From Lysobacter silvisoli (lineage in GTDB: Bacteria > Pseudomonadota > Gammaproteobacteria > Xanthomonadales > Xanthomonadaceae), in the NCBI RefSeq assembly GCF_003382365.1, contig NZ_QTSU01000001.1, positions 682,001 through 746,000 on the forward strand: a stretch of DNA of 64,000 nt, given 5' to 3'. The notes beneath the pieces were generated by a model. That model had not been told where the DNA came from. It was given only the letters and a program-made list of their open reading frames with translations, and ran no database searches. Shown here piece after piece: positions 17,750 through 27,476 of this stretch; positions within the stretch are counted from its first letter, which is position 1; every line of letters starts with the position of its first letter. Made by a program: the position numbers and the translations under genes.

Positions 17750-18140
17750 TCAGGCGGCCGGCGGTGGCGCGGCGTAGTGGGCGCGCATGAATTCGGTGAA
17801 CGCGCGCACCGGCGGCGCGAGCTGGCGGGCGTGCGGGTAGACCGCATAGTAGTGGCGGCGCCCGGCGTGGTGGCCGGGCAGCACCCGCAGCAGCCGGCCG
17901 GCGGCCAGGTCGTCGCGCACGGTGGGGGCGGTGAAGGCGGCGATGCCCAGGCCGGCCAGGGCGGCGGCGCCGAACAGGGAAGAGATGCGCATGGAAAAGT
18001 CCTGGTGGGGGCGGGCGGCCATGGTGCTGGCCCGGGCCGGCAGGTCCCAGACGATGGGGCGAACAGCGCCTGTGCGGCCGGCGCACAGATCCGGGCGCAG
18101 CCGACGAGAGGCGAACGCCGGCGCGGTGCGGATGCTTAGC
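17750..18140 (-). pseudogene. Truncated LysR-family regulator (C-terminal remnant)
   Basis: The frame carries the end of a LysR effector domain: RPIVWDLPA, then SLFGAAALAGLGIAAFTAPTVRDDLA, GRLLRVLPG and YYAVYPHARQLAPPVRAFTEFM. The N-terminal HTH and first effector lobe are absent, because the frame runs into the promoter of the plus-strand gene at 18206. This is a decayed regulator, probably broken by the event that placed the lectin gene here. The upstream limit is estimated. Confidence 0.7.
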
Positions 18141-18205
18141 ATCGCCGGCATAGCGGCAGCGGAAGCCGCGACGGTCACGGATGCGAGCCAGGCAAGGAGA
18201 ACGCC

Positions 18206-19573
18206 ATGAGCGGTAATGAGCGGGTGACGGGATGCGTCCAGGGTCGGCCCGACCTGGAGCGCCTCTGCGGACAGGCATGGGTAGCGATCGTTCTGTTGTC
18301 CGTTACGGCTCCCGCCGCCACCGAACCGGTCACCCAACCGGCGCTACCGGGGCAATGCGTCGATGCCGGCGATCCCGCCCGCGGCGGGTCGCTGACGCTG
18401 GCCGCGTGCAATGGCGCCCCGGGCCAGAACTTCCAGTTCGATCGCGACAGCGCGACGCTGCGCTTGCCGCAGACCACGCCCGTGCGCTGCCTGGACCTGG
18501 AGCAAGCGCCGCGCAACGGCGTCGCCGTGCAAACGCGCGAGTGCAACGGCAGCGCCTCGCAGCGCTGGGCGTTTCCGTTTGACGGCCGCCTGCGCCCGGT
18601 GGGCGTGGACCCGAACAAATGCCTGACCCACGGCACCCGCCCGGGCAAACCGCCCACCGGTTGGGTCGCCGATGTCGAGCTGTTGGATCCGGGCTGCGAG
18701 TTTCCGGAGGTGGGCGGCGGGGGCTTCTGCCAGCCCAGTTACGCCATCCATTTCGAGATGAGCCTGGCCAGTTGCGACGGCCGCCCCGCGCAGAACTGGC
18801 GGCTGGCGCAGGCGGGCTTCCCGTTCCCGCCCGATGGCCTGGGTTCGCGCAGGGTGCTGGTGGCCGTGAGCGACATGCATATCGACGACTGCCGCGAGGG
18901 CGGCGCCTGCGACTGGCGCGTGCATTGCGGGCTGGGCGCCGAGGCGGACGTGGAGATGGTGCACATGGCCGAGGCCAACACCGGCGGCACCCTGCGCATC
19001 GACCGCCAGCTGACCCACGAAGGCCCGCTGCCGGTCACCGTGACCTGCCACGTGCGCGAATTTGACCGCGGCATCTTCGACCCGGACGTATGGGAGGTGG
19101 TGGGCACCACTACCCGCACCTTCGCCGCCGCCGGCCCCGGCAGCATGGGCATGGACAACGACGAGGGCAAAGTCACGCTGAATTTCAAGATCGAGCCGGT
19201 GGGCGTGATCCAGCAGCCGGCCACGGTGGAAGCGCCGCCGCTGGCGCCGCTGCCGATCGATGCGTTCCAGGCGATGCGCTACTCGGGCCTGGATTTCAGC
19301 GTGCCCGAGACCGATCTGCGCCAGTGGCTGGCCAATCCGCAGTTCACGCCGTACCCGTCGATCGCCGGCGCGCTGGTGCGGCTGTTCCAGGGCAGGCGTC
19401 TGGCCCGGCCGGTGTTCCTGGACGTGGTGGTGTTCAACTACGAACAAGGCGGCGGGCCGTCGCCGCGCAAGCTGACGGACGTGGACCTGGCGCGCCTGGC
19501 CAGGGCGGTCGTGGAGGGCCACAACCACCGCTATGGCGAAAGCGTGAGCGATGTGCAGACCTTGCTGCGCTGA
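18206..19573 (+). CDS. Secreted protein with N-terminal ricin-B lectin domain
   Basis: The 455-residue product starts after a strong AAGGAG site, has an N-terminal hydrophobic stretch (AWVAIVLLSVTAPAA) and a ricin-type trefoil repeat set: QCVDAGDP..LTLAACNGAPGQNFQF and RCLDLEQAPRNGVAVQTRECNGSASQRWAF. A beta-rich middle region with paired cysteines follows, and a C-terminal domain (residues of about 350-455) is unassigned. The lectin repeats suggest carbohydrate binding outside the cell. Confidence 0.82.
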   Translation: MSGNERVTGCVQGRPDLERLCGQAWVAIVLLSVTAPAATEPVTQPALPGQCVDAGDPARGGSLTLAACNGAPGQNFQFDRDSATLRLPQTTPVRCLDLEQAPRNGVAVQTRECNGSASQRWAFPFDGRLRPVGVDPNKCLTHGTRPGKPPTGWVADVELLDPGCEFPEVGGGGFCQPSYAIHFEMSLASCDGRPAQNWRLAQAGFPFPPDGLGSRRVLVAVSDMHIDDCREGGACDWRVHCGLGAEADVEMVHMAEANTGGTLRIDRQLTHEGPLPVTVTCHVREFDRGIFDPDVWEVVGTTTRTFAAAGPGSMGMDNDEGKVTLNFKIEPVGVIQQPATVEAPPLAPLPIDAFQAMRYSGLDFSVPETDLRQWLANPQFTPYPSIAGALVRLFQGRRLARPVFLDVVVFNYEQGGGPSPRKLTDVDLARLARAVVEGHNHRYGESVSDVQTLLR

Positions 19574-19648
19574 ACCGCCGCGGCCGGGCGGGGCGGGGCC
19601 GGTGCTAACATGCCGGCCACCCTCCACGGCACAGCAGCGAGCGACGCG

Positions 19649-20566
19649 ATGACCAGCACCGCCTTCTATCCCATCGGCACGCCGGGCCAAGCTTGGGGCG
19701 CCGCGGAAAGAGCGCAGTGGCTGGCCAGCCAGCGCCGCCAGCGCAGTTACGCCGACGACGTGCTCAGCCGCATCGACGGCCTGCGCGAGCGATTCGACGT
19801 GCAGCAGTACGGCGAACTGGACTACGCGCCCGAACGTTTTCCGCTGTACGCGATCCGCTCGCGCGGCTGGCGCGACGACCTGCCCACGGTGCTGGTCACC
19901 GGCGGCGTGCACGGCTACGAGACCAGCGGCGTGCACGGTGCGCTGCAGTTCGTCGACCGGCATGCGGCCGACTACGAAGGCCGCGTGAACCTGCTGGTGG
20001 CGCCTTGCGTGAGCCCCTGGGCCTACGAGCGCATCCACCGCTGGAACCCGGGCGCGCTGGACCCGAACCGTTCCTTCCGCGAGGGCAGCCCGGCGCCGGA
20101 ATCGGCCGCGCTGATGGCGCTGGTGGCGCCGCTGCTGGGGCGTTTCCTAGTGCATATCGATCTGCACGAAACCACCGACAGCGACGAGTCCGAGTTCCGT
20201 CCGGCGCTGGCCGCGCGCGACGGCAAGCCGTTCGAGCCCGGCGAGATCCCCGACGGCTTCTACCTGGTGGACGACACCGACAATCCGCAGCCGGCGTTCC
20301 AGCAGGCGGTGATCGCGGCGGTGGAGCGGGTGACCCACATCGCCCCGGCCGACGCGCGCGGCGAGATCATCGGATCGCCCGTGGTCGCGCACGGCGTGAT
20401 CCACTACCCGATGCGCAAGCTCGGCCTGTGCGCCGGCATCACCGGCGCGCGCTACACCACCACCACCGAGGTCTACCCCGACAGCCCGCGCGCCACGCCC
20501 GAGCAGTGCAACGCCGCGCAGGCCGCGGCGGTGTGCGCGGCGATCGACTTCGCGCTGGCGGTATAA
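19649..20566 (+). CDS. M14-family zinc carboxypeptidase-like protein
   Basis: The 305-residue product has the metal motif VHGYETSG (HxxE), a second His in HIDLHETTD and a Glu in TTTTEVYPD near the end. It lacks a signal peptide, so it is likely cytoplasmic. Substrate could be an amide-linked peptide or an N-acyl amino acid, as in the aspartoacylase/succinylglutamate desuccinylase branch. Confidence 0.82.
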   Translation: MTSTAFYPIGTPGQAWGAAERAQWLASQRRQRSYADDVLSRIDGLRERFDVQQYGELDYAPERFPLYAIRSRGWRDDLPTVLVTGGVHGYETSGVHGALQFVDRHAADYEGRVNLLVAPCVSPWAYERIHRWNPGALDPNRSFREGSPAPESAALMALVAPLLGRFLVHIDLHETTDSDESEFRPALAARDGKPFEPGEIPDGFYLVDDTDNPQPAFQQAVIAAVERVTHIAPADARGEIIGSPVVAHGVIHYPMRKLGLCAGITGARYTTTTEVYPDSPRATPEQCNAAQAAAVCAAIDFALAV

Positions 20567-20613
20567 GCGGCGAAAAGTAGCTGTTTTCGTAGTCCGAATC
20601 GGTCAGGGGCGTT

Positions 20614-20991
20614 ATGCGTAGAGCTTGCTGGGTGGCGTTATTGGCCGTGGGCATGTGCACCAATGCCGGAGCGCAGGAAGCCGCGGTCGGTCACGATCAC
20701 GGTGCCCTGACAGCTCGCTACGTCGCGGCCGTGCAGCAGGCGATCCTGGCCCGATGGACGCGCCCCGCGTCGGTGGTCGAAGGGCAGCGCTGCCGGCTCG
20801 AAGTCCGGCAGTTGCCGGGCGGCGCGATCCTGTCCGCGCAGGCGTCGGCCGACTGCGAGTTCGACGCCGCCGGCCGGCGTTCGATCGAAACGGCCGTGCT
20901 CAAGGCCCAGCCGTTGCCGTATGCAGGCTACGAGCCGGTGTTCAGCCGCTACCTGATCTTGAACTTCACCGCCCGCGACCCGGCGCCCTAG
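20614..20991 (+). CDS. TolA/TonB C-terminal-domain exported protein
   Basis: A signal peptide (ending ...NAGAQ) precedes a TolA/TonB C-terminal fold: RYVAAVQQAILARWTRP...CRLEVRQLPGGAILSAQ...IETAVLKAQPLPYAGYEPVF. No membrane anchor or Pro-rich stalk is present, so it is a free periplasmic domain. Its stop overlaps the convergent lipase stop at CTAG. Confidence 0.82.
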   Translation: MRRACWVALLAVGMCTNAGAQEAAVGHDHGALTARYVAAVQQAILARWTRPASVVEGQRCRLEVRQLPGGAILSAQASADCEFDAAGRRSIETAVLKAQPLPYAGYEPVFSRYLILNFTARDPAP

Positions 20992-22118
20992 CGGTTCACC
21001 GCCGGCCCGTTCACGCCGACGTAGCCGTTGGCGCAGCCGGTGGTGCAGGTGGTGGCCAGCATGTTGTAGACGATGCGGCCGGCGTTGCTCTTGGAGCGGA
21101 AATGGCCGACGCCGTTGCTGGTGTCGCCGCCGCCCAGGTTGTAGGGGCTGCCGTCGCTCCAATCCCAGTCGTAGGCGTAGGCGCTGCTGCCGGTGCCGAT
21201 GTCGACCTGCGCCTTGACGCTGGCCGAAGCGGCGAACAACGCGCCGCTGCTGCAGCCGCCGGCGTAGCTGGTGGTGAAGCAGTGCACCTGGTCCTGCGCG
21301 CCGGCGGTGATGGTGTAGTAGGCGATCCCGCTGTACAGCGCCGGCATCGCGCGCAGGCTGTTGCTGCCGCTGCCGGTCCAGCGGTTGTAGCCGTAGTAGG
21401 TCACCCCGCTGCTGGGGTAGAGGCCGAAGGTGTAGTAGTCGTAGGGCCAGACGTAGGCCTCGGCATTGCAAGTGGGCGCATAGGGCGACTGATAGCCGGT
21501 GCTCAGGCAGGTCTGCAGGCCGCGCAGGCCGCCGGCGATGTTGACGAAGCGGCGCACGCTGGACTGGTAGCCGTAGTAGCGCAGCATCGCCAGGCTCATC
21601 GACGAACCCAGCGAATGGGCGACGATGTCGACCTGGCTGCGGCCGGTGTAGAGCTTCACCTTGTCGATGAAGGTCTTGAGGATCTGGTACTTGGCCGGCT
21701 CGTGGTAGTTGTACTGCGGCGCGGCGCGCTCGTCGGCGTCCAGGTAGGTGATGCCGAACAGTTCGCAGTCGTTGTAGCCGCGCGCCTTGAGTTCGTCGTA
21801 CACCGAGTTGGCCGGCGTGGTGTAGCCGGCCACCGGCGAGGGCGGCATGTCGAAACTGATCGCGCTGTCGCCGTTGCCGGCCACGAACACCACCGGCGTG
21901 CGCGTGGCGGTGCAGGCGCCGCCGCCGAAACCGCCGCTGCCCACGCCCGGACTGAAGCCGCCGGCGTATTGGCTGGCCGCGCCCTGGCAGGTGTAGCCGT
22001 TGTGGCTGCCGCAATCCAGGGCCCGCGCGGTGGACGGCGCCAGCAGGCCGGACAGGCCCAGCGCCAGCGCGCCGGTGGAACCCAACAACGAAACGAGCTT
22101 GTGCGTGCTGCGGAACAT
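20988..22118 (-). CDS. Secreted alpha/beta-hydrolase, lipase-like
   Basis: The 376-residue product has a signal peptide ending ...STARA, a VVFVAGNGDS oxyanion strand, and the nucleophile elbow VDIVAHSLGSSMSL (AHSLG). It has several Cys pairs and an aromatic-rich lid region (YVWPYDYYTFGLYPSSG). It probably cleaves lipids or polyesters outside the cell. The ATG at 22118 follows GGAGGGCTCTC, a good ribosome site. Confidence 0.85.
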   Translation of the reverse strand: MFRSTHKLVSLLGSTGALALGLSGLLAPSTARALDCGSHNGYTCQGAASQYAGGFSPGVGSGGFGGGACTATRTPVVFVAGNGDSAISFDMPPSPVAGYTTPANSVYDELKARGYNDCELFGITYLDADERAAPQYNYHEPAKYQILKTFIDKVKLYTGRSQVDIVAHSLGSSMSLAMLRYYGYQSSVRRFVNIAGGLRGLQTCLSTGYQSPYAPTCNAEAYVWPYDYYTFGLYPSSGVTYYGYNRWTGSGSNSLRAMPALYSGIAYYTITAGAQDQVHCFTTSYAGGCSSGALFAASASVKAQVDIGTGSSAYAYDWDWSDGSPYNLGGGDTSNGVGHFRSKSNAGRIVYNMLATTCTTGCANGYVGVNGPAVNR

Positions 22119-22304
22119 GAGAGCCCTCCCCAGGGTGTCAGTTCGATCACAACCAAAGCCGATGCCGGCGATGGTGGACCCGCCGCGGCGGCGCCGGTAT
22201 TGCACCTATGGGCAAGGGCCGGCGCCTTCACGGCCCACGGGCTGTGACGTTGGTAGCGGGAGGGCGCGCCGCGCCCCGTCGCCACCCACACGGAGCCCGC
22301 CGCC

Positions 22305-24854
22305 ATGCCCAAACCCGCCAAGAAAAGCGACGAAGCCTTGCTGGAGGACTATCTGCGCTCGCTGGGCCTGAAGAACCAGATCAAGATCATCAAGGCCTAT
22401 GGCGTGGACTCGCTGGAGTTCCTCAAGGCGGTGTGCGCCACCGCCGCCGAGCGCAAGGCGCTGGCCCAGCAGATCCGCGGCGACACCCCGGACGGGCCGG
22501 CGCGCATCGCCGCCGGCATCATCGACAAGCTCACCGCCAAGCAGGTGCAGCACTACATCGACCGGTTGGCCGAGGAAACCGAGGAGGCCGGCGGCGCCGG
22601 CTTCGAACGCAAGAAGCAGCAACTGGCCGACGCCATCGAGGCGGTGGAGAAGCTGCGCAAGGACATGGCCGACGCGGCCGCGGCCGACCGCGAGGCGGCG
22701 GTGAAGCACGCCCAGGCCGAGCTGGACCGGGTGCTGGCCAGGGCCAATGCCAAGGATCTGCTCAAGGGCGGCGACCTGAGTTTCGCCACCATCGCCAGCG
22801 CCGGCGCGGCCCTGGAGCGCATCCAGGACGGCCTGCAGAGCAAGATCGCCGACTCGCTCAACGCCTACCTGGATCAGCGCCCGCGCACGCCCGCCGAGCT
22901 GGTGGAGGAAAACCAGCTGTTGCGCGGTTACTGCGTGACCGCCGCCGGGCTGGCGCGGGCCAGCGGGTCCAACCTGCTGGACATGGCCGGTCTGCTGGGC
23001 AAGGCCACCGCGGTGAGCACGCTGGATTTCGAGTACAGCAGCGAGGAGGCCTACAGCGAGGCTTCGCAGCAGTTCGAAACCTCGGCCAGCTCCTACGCCA
23101 CCGCCAACAGCGCCAAGGGCGCGATGTTCCTGGGCACCGGCATCGGCGCGGCCAGCCTGATGGTGCAGTACGCCAACGCCTCGCAGCGGCAGAAGGACGA
23201 GGCGGAGATGCGGCGCTCGCAGAAGGCGACCAAGCTGCGCGTGCACTACCAGTGGGCGCCGCAGGCCACGCTGAGCCTGCCCAGCAACCGCTTCGCCCTC
23301 AGCGAGGACGCGCTGGACGCGCTGCGCGCGATCGAGACCGCGGCGCCGGCGGCGCGGCGCGCGGCGGCGGCCGAGTTCCTGCGCAGCTTCGGCAGCCACG
23401 TGTTCTGTTCGGTGGTGCTGGGCGGCTGGTACAAGCACGTGGCCAAGGCCAGCTGCAGTTCGGTCGAGCGCATGCGCACGCTGGACGAAGCCCTGTCCAA
23501 CGCCACGAATTGGGCGGTGTCGGCCTCGGTGTCCTATGTGGGGCTCAGCGGCGCCGGTTCGTTGTCCACCGCGCATTCGGGCGGCATCAGCGGGGCGCGC
23601 GCCAGTTCCACGGCGATGTCGTGCATGGTCAAGGAGCAACAGGTGGCGGTGTCCACCAGCGTGCTCGGCGGCTTGCCGGAACTGCCCAGCGAGTTGTGGC
23701 TGGCCAGCGTCAAGGCCAACGCGCACTGGCAGGTGATCGACCGCAGCGACGAGGTGCCGGTGTGGAAGATCGTCGGCCAGCTGCAGACCAAGTCGCTGGG
23801 GTTCGAGCGCAAGACCATGGCCGAGCTGCTCGAGCAGACCTGGGTCAACGAGCTGTTCATTCCGTCCGTGGCCGCGTTGGGCGTGCGCGATGCGCTGCGC
23901 TTGAAAGCGCCGGCCACGGCCTCGGACCTGACCGCGGCGCTGCTGGCGCTGACCCAGCCGCCGTCGATGCGCCTGGCCGTGATCACCCGCCGCTACGACC
24001 ACGAGCAGCAGCACTTTCGCGGCGAACTCGCGCTGCCGCCGGGCTACAAGGCCCTGGCCGGCGGCGTGGCCGGGCTGAGCCAGAAGGAGGGCAACTTCGT
24101 CGTCGCCAGCTATCCCTCGGTGACCGGCGAAGGCCGCCAGCAGCGCTGGACCTGGCATGCGCGGATGAAGGACATCAAGTTCACCTCCAAGGTCGCCCAC
24201 GCCATCACCGTGGTCGCACTGCACGACCCCGACGATCTGTGGGACGTGCAGATCTTCACCAAGCAGGCCAGCGACCGGCGCAGCCGCCACGTGATCGCGC
24301 TGCAGCCGCCGGGCGACTATCTGCTGACCGGCTGCGGCGGCGAGGTCGACGTGTTCGAGAACGCCGCGCTGCAGGCCTGCGGCTTCGCCCAGCCCGACGG
24401 CCGCCCGCCCGCGGCCTACGAGCGGCAATGCCAGGTGGTGATCCGCAGCGCCGACCTGACCGCGCCCAGCCCGCATACGCTCAAGGCCTATGCGATCGGC
24501 GTGCGCGCCCGCGTGGGCACGCCGCTGCAGGCCGATTACCAGTACTACCGCTTCGGCGCGGTCAGCCACCACGACCGCACCGTCACCCATGCCCTGCATC
24601 CGGGCGGCGACGAGAGCCGGCGCAGCACCATGATCGCCGGCGGCGCCTGCCTGACCGACCAGGACATGGGCCACTGCCTGACCGGTTCGCGCCCGGTGGT
24701 GGCCAATGCCGCGGCCGGCGGCGCGGCCGGCGTCTACGCCTGGCAGGCGACCAGCAAGGACCACGAGAAGGTCCAGGCCAGCGCGATGACGGTCTACACC
24801 CTGGGCCTGTCGAACGTGGAGATCGTGTGGGAGGCGCCGCCGGCTTTGGGCTGA
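22305..24854 (+). CDS. MACPF-domain protein, large, no signal peptide
   Basis: The 849-residue protein has an N-terminal region (1-50, LLEDYLRSLGLKNQIKIIKAYG) that looks like a small SAM/death-like helical bundle, then long charged helices (75-150) likely coiled coil. The MACPF core near 190-470 shows the FLRSFGSHVF signature (358-367), a VVLGGWYKHV strand and a glycine-rich, Ser-rich segment (SYVGLSGAGSLSTAHSGG). The C-terminal 300 residues are beta-rich, with VASYPSV and WTWHARM motifs. MACPF proteins of eukaryotes and some bacteria make pores or attach to membranes. No Sec signal is seen. The gene stands 137 bp before an Mrr-like nuclease gene in the same direction. Confidence 0.85.
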   Translation: MPKPAKKSDEALLEDYLRSLGLKNQIKIIKAYGVDSLEFLKAVCATAAERKALAQQIRGDTPDGPARIAAGIIDKLTAKQVQHYIDRLAEETEEAGGAGFERKKQQLADAIEAVEKLRKDMADAAAADREAAVKHAQAELDRVLARANAKDLLKGGDLSFATIASAGAALERIQDGLQSKIADSLNAYLDQRPRTPAELVEENQLLRGYCVTAAGLARASGSNLLDMAGLLGKATAVSTLDFEYSSEEAYSEASQQFETSASSYATANSAKGAMFLGTGIGAASLMVQYANASQRQKDEAEMRRSQKATKLRVHYQWAPQATLSLPSNRFALSEDALDALRAIETAAPAARRAAAAEFLRSFGSHVFCSVVLGGWYKHVAKASCSSVERMRTLDEALSNATNWAVSASVSYVGLSGAGSLSTAHSGGISGARASSTAMSCMVKEQQVAVSTSVLGGLPELPSELWLASVKANAHWQVIDRSDEVPVWKIVGQLQTKSLGFERKTMAELLEQTWVNELFIPSVAALGVRDALRLKAPATASDLTAALLALTQPPSMRLAVITRRYDHEQQHFRGELALPPGYKALAGGVAGLSQKEGNFVVASYPSVTGEGRQQRWTWHARMKDIKFTSKVAHAITVVALHDPDDLWDVQIFTKQASDRRSRHVIALQPPGDYLLTGCGGEVDVFENAALQACGFAQPDGRPPAAYERQCQVVIRSADLTAPSPHTLKAYAIGVRARVGTPLQADYQYYRFGAVSHHDRTVTHALHPGGDESRRSTMIAGGACLTDQDMGHCLTGSRPVVANAAAGGAAGVYAWQATSKDHEKVQASAMTVYTLGLSNVEIVWEAPPALG

Positions 24855-24991
24855 AGCGCCGACCCCGCGGGTCCGGTCCGCGCCACCTCGCCGCCGACGC
24901 TTGCGCCGGCGACGGGGAAGGGCAATCCTGAGCGCCTGCGCCGGCATCGCCGGCGCCGGATGGCAACGGATTCTGTCCGCGGGGGGCGGCA

Positions 24992-25861
24992 ATGGACCGA
25001 CGCAGTCTGAAGCCCGTGCGCCAGCGCCACGACGACGCGTTGACGCGCATCCCCTGGGACCGTTTCGAGGCCCTGCTGGCCGCGTATTACCGCGTGCAGG
25101 GCTACCAGGTCGAACACGTGGGCACGGGCGCCGGCGGCGCGCGCTTCGACGGCGGCATCGACCTGAAGCTGCGCCGCGACGACGCCTACGTGCTGGTGCA
25201 GTGCAAGCACTGGAACGCCAACCAGGTCACCCATAACGCGGTGCACGAGCTGCTCGGCCTGATGGTGAACGAAGGCGCCACCGGCGCGGTGCTGATCAGC
25301 AGCGGCGAGTTTACCGACGCGGCGCAGGCCGCCGCGCAGCGGCAGGGTCATGTGCAGCTGATCGACGGCGTGGGCGTGCGCGCGATGCTGGCGCCGTTGT
25401 CCGAAGCGGCGGCCCTGTTCGAACCGCAGCCCATCGCCGCCCAGAGCGGTTGGGGCGGCGACCCGGCCGCGGCGCTGGCGCTTGCACCCGCGGCGGCTTC
25501 GGCGCCCAGGCGCAGGCCGCGCGGCTCCGCACGTTCGGCCAACCTGGGCTGGTGGATCGCCACCCTGGTCGGCGTGCTGATCTTCACCCTGCTGGTGCGC
25601 GCCCTGCTGGAGCGCACCGCCTGGAGCGCGGGCGCCGCCTTGGGCGACCGCGCCGCCGCCGAACCGGCCTCTCCGGCCGATCCGGTGCCTTCGCTGGCGC
25701 CGGTGCAGTTGGAGTGGCCCAGCGATCCGCCGGCGACGGGCGCGACCGAGGCGGCGCCGGCTTCTAGCTCGCCCACCGCGGCGGAGATCCGCGAATCGCA
25801 ACGCAAGGCCGACGAGGCCATGAGGGTCATCGAGGCCAGCACGCCCGAAATGCAGCAGTAG
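24992..25861 (+). CDS. Mrr-like restriction-endonuclease-fold protein with membrane anchor
   Basis: Residues of about 20-130 are an Mrr-type PD-(D/E)xK nuclease: FEALLAAYYRVQGYQVE, GGIDLKLRRDDAYVLVQCKHW (D..QCK) and GAVLISSGEFTDAA. A single membrane helix (WWIATLVGVLIFTLLVRALL) lies near residue 186, followed by a Pro/Ala-rich tail. Mrr domains cut modified DNA; membrane-anchored forms of this kind are common but mostly unstudied. Same strand as the MACPF gene. Confidence 0.85.
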   Translation: MDRRSLKPVRQRHDDALTRIPWDRFEALLAAYYRVQGYQVEHVGTGAGGARFDGGIDLKLRRDDAYVLVQCKHWNANQVTHNAVHELLGLMVNEGATGAVLISSGEFTDAAQAAAQRQGHVQLIDGVGVRAMLAPLSEAAALFEPQPIAAQSGWGGDPAAALALAPAAASAPRRRPRGSARSANLGWWIATLVGVLIFTLLVRALLERTAWSAGAALGDRAAAEPASPADPVPSLAPVQLEWPSDPPATGATEAAPASSSPTAAEIRESQRKADEAMRVIEASTPEMQQ

Positions 25862-26016
25862 GCCACCGCAACGTCCGGCCCACGCGACGCCGCCTGGCGT
25901 CGCCGATCACGGAAGGCCGTGAGAGTCGCAGTCCGCCGGCGCGGAATTCCTCGCCGGTGCAGCACGCGCAGCAGGAGCAGCAAAGATCGCAGTTCCCCTC
26001 ACTCAAGGACGAAGCC

Positions 26017-27462
26017 ATGAACGACATCCAAGACGGTCGCACCGACAGCGACGCGGCACAGCCGAACGCGCAGCCCGACGTAAAAGCCTATGTGATCGAG
26101 GCGACCCGGCTGTTCGGGCAGATCTACCCGATGTGGAACAGCGCCGGCAACGTCTGGCGCACCGCCTGCGCTTTCGACAGCCTGATCGACTACTTCACGG
26201 TCACCGGCATCGACAGCGCGCCTTACGTCAACGACGCGCTGGGCGCGCTGGACCCGACCAAGAAAGGCAACTGGTGGGACGATTTCGGCTGGATCGGCAT
26301 CGCCGCCCTGCGTGCGGCCGAGCAGCGTTTCGCGCCGCAGTACCGTTACGAGTTCCTCAAGATCGCGATCAACGCCTGGTGCTACATGTACGGGCCGGGC
26401 TGGTCGACCTCCTCGACCCAGAACGGCGTGTACCCGTACACGGATCAGCCCGGCTGGGCCGAATTCGCGCGCACCCACACCTTCAACCTGGGCGCGCCCA
26501 ACTGCTGGAAGAACATCAAGCTGACCTGGCCGGAGGTATCGCCGACGACTCAGGCCGAACTGGGCCCGCGCTACACGCCCGGCGGCATCTGGAACTCGCC
26601 GTTCAGCGCCACCGATCACCCCGACGCGGTCGGCCAATACCAGGGCACCGGCGATACGCTCAATCCGATCCAGAACACCGTCACCAATGTCGTATACGCG
26701 CTGCTGAGCCTGCGCCTGTCGCTGGCCGCGCAGAACCCGGATTTCGCCCGCTACTTCACCGACGTCGGCCTCAATCTGCCGGCCTTGAATCAGGCCTGGA
26801 AGAATCAAATCGCGTGGTGGCAGCAGTGGATGCAGGCGACACCGGAACCGATGCAGACGCTGCTGCTGTCGGCGCAGTCCGGTTCCAAGGGCGGCTCGCT
26901 GGTGCGCGAGCGCGTGTCCACCTTCCAGGTAGTGGACGGCGTGCGTTACTGGGACTCCTCGTACAACCAGGGCATGACCTGGAGCGGCGACCAGGGCCTG
27001 CTGATCGGCGCGCTGCGCGAGGCGCAGTCCATGTACTCCGGTTCGCCGCCGTCGGTGCTGAGCCTGTATCCGGCGCTGATCCAGGGCGTGTTCGCGAACT
27101 ACTTTCTCCCACGCAGCTACGGCTCGGTCAGCGGCAGCTTCCCGCTGCCCTGGCTGTCGGTGGGCAGTTCCGCGCCGTACATCGAGGTGCCGCCGGGCAA
27201 CGACTACGGCGACTACCAGACCGGCGTGGGCGTGTTCATGCGTTACCTGCTGCAGGCCTATCGTGCCGATCCCAAGCTGCTGGCGCCGTACCGGGACACG
27301 CTCATCGCCCTGGCCAATGCCCTGGTGGCGCCGGGCTTCGGCACCCCGTCGCCCGGCGGCTTGTGCGATGCGTTCACGGCCTACGGCAACGGCAATGCCG
27401 ACATGATCTCGGCGCCGGTCAATCGCCTAGCCGTGCTCAACCTGGCGATCGCGATCAGTTGA
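26017..27462 (+). CDS. GH76-like (alpha/alpha)6-barrel protein
   Basis: The 481-residue product has the GH76 block NWWDDFGWIGIAALRA, TYNQG-like SSYNQGMTWSGDQGLLIGAL and other barrel helices. GH76 enzymes are alpha-1,6-mannanases; the Asp pair (WDD) agrees with the family's catalytic acids. No signal peptide is seen, so the enzyme would need another export route or act inside the cell. An ATG after GACGAAGCC is the most likely start. Confidence 0.75.
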   Translation: MNDIQDGRTDSDAAQPNAQPDVKAYVIEATRLFGQIYPMWNSAGNVWRTACAFDSLIDYFTVTGIDSAPYVNDALGALDPTKKGNWWDDFGWIGIAALRAAEQRFAPQYRYEFLKIAINAWCYMYGPGWSTSSTQNGVYPYTDQPGWAEFARTHTFNLGAPNCWKNIKLTWPEVSPTTQAELGPRYTPGGIWNSPFSATDHPDAVGQYQGTGDTLNPIQNTVTNVVYALLSLRLSLAAQNPDFARYFTDVGLNLPALNQAWKNQIAWWQQWMQATPEPMQTLLLSAQSGSKGGSLVRERVSTFQVVDGVRYWDSSYNQGMTWSGDQGLLIGALREAQSMYSGSPPSVLSLYPALIQGVFANYFLPRSYGSVSGSFPLPWLSVGSSAPYIEVPPGNDYGDYQTGVGVFMRYLLQAYRADPKLLAPYRDTLIALANALVAPGFGTPSPGGLCDAFTAYGNGNADMISAPVNRLAVLNLAIAIS

Positions 27463-27476
27463 TGCTCGCGATCCGG

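Noticed and set aside
22206-24992. Over 900-codon minus-strand frame opposite the MACPF gene
   Set aside because: Same kind of shadow; low-complexity His/Arg/Gly/Gln composition without motifs, whereas the plus frame has a clear domain layout.
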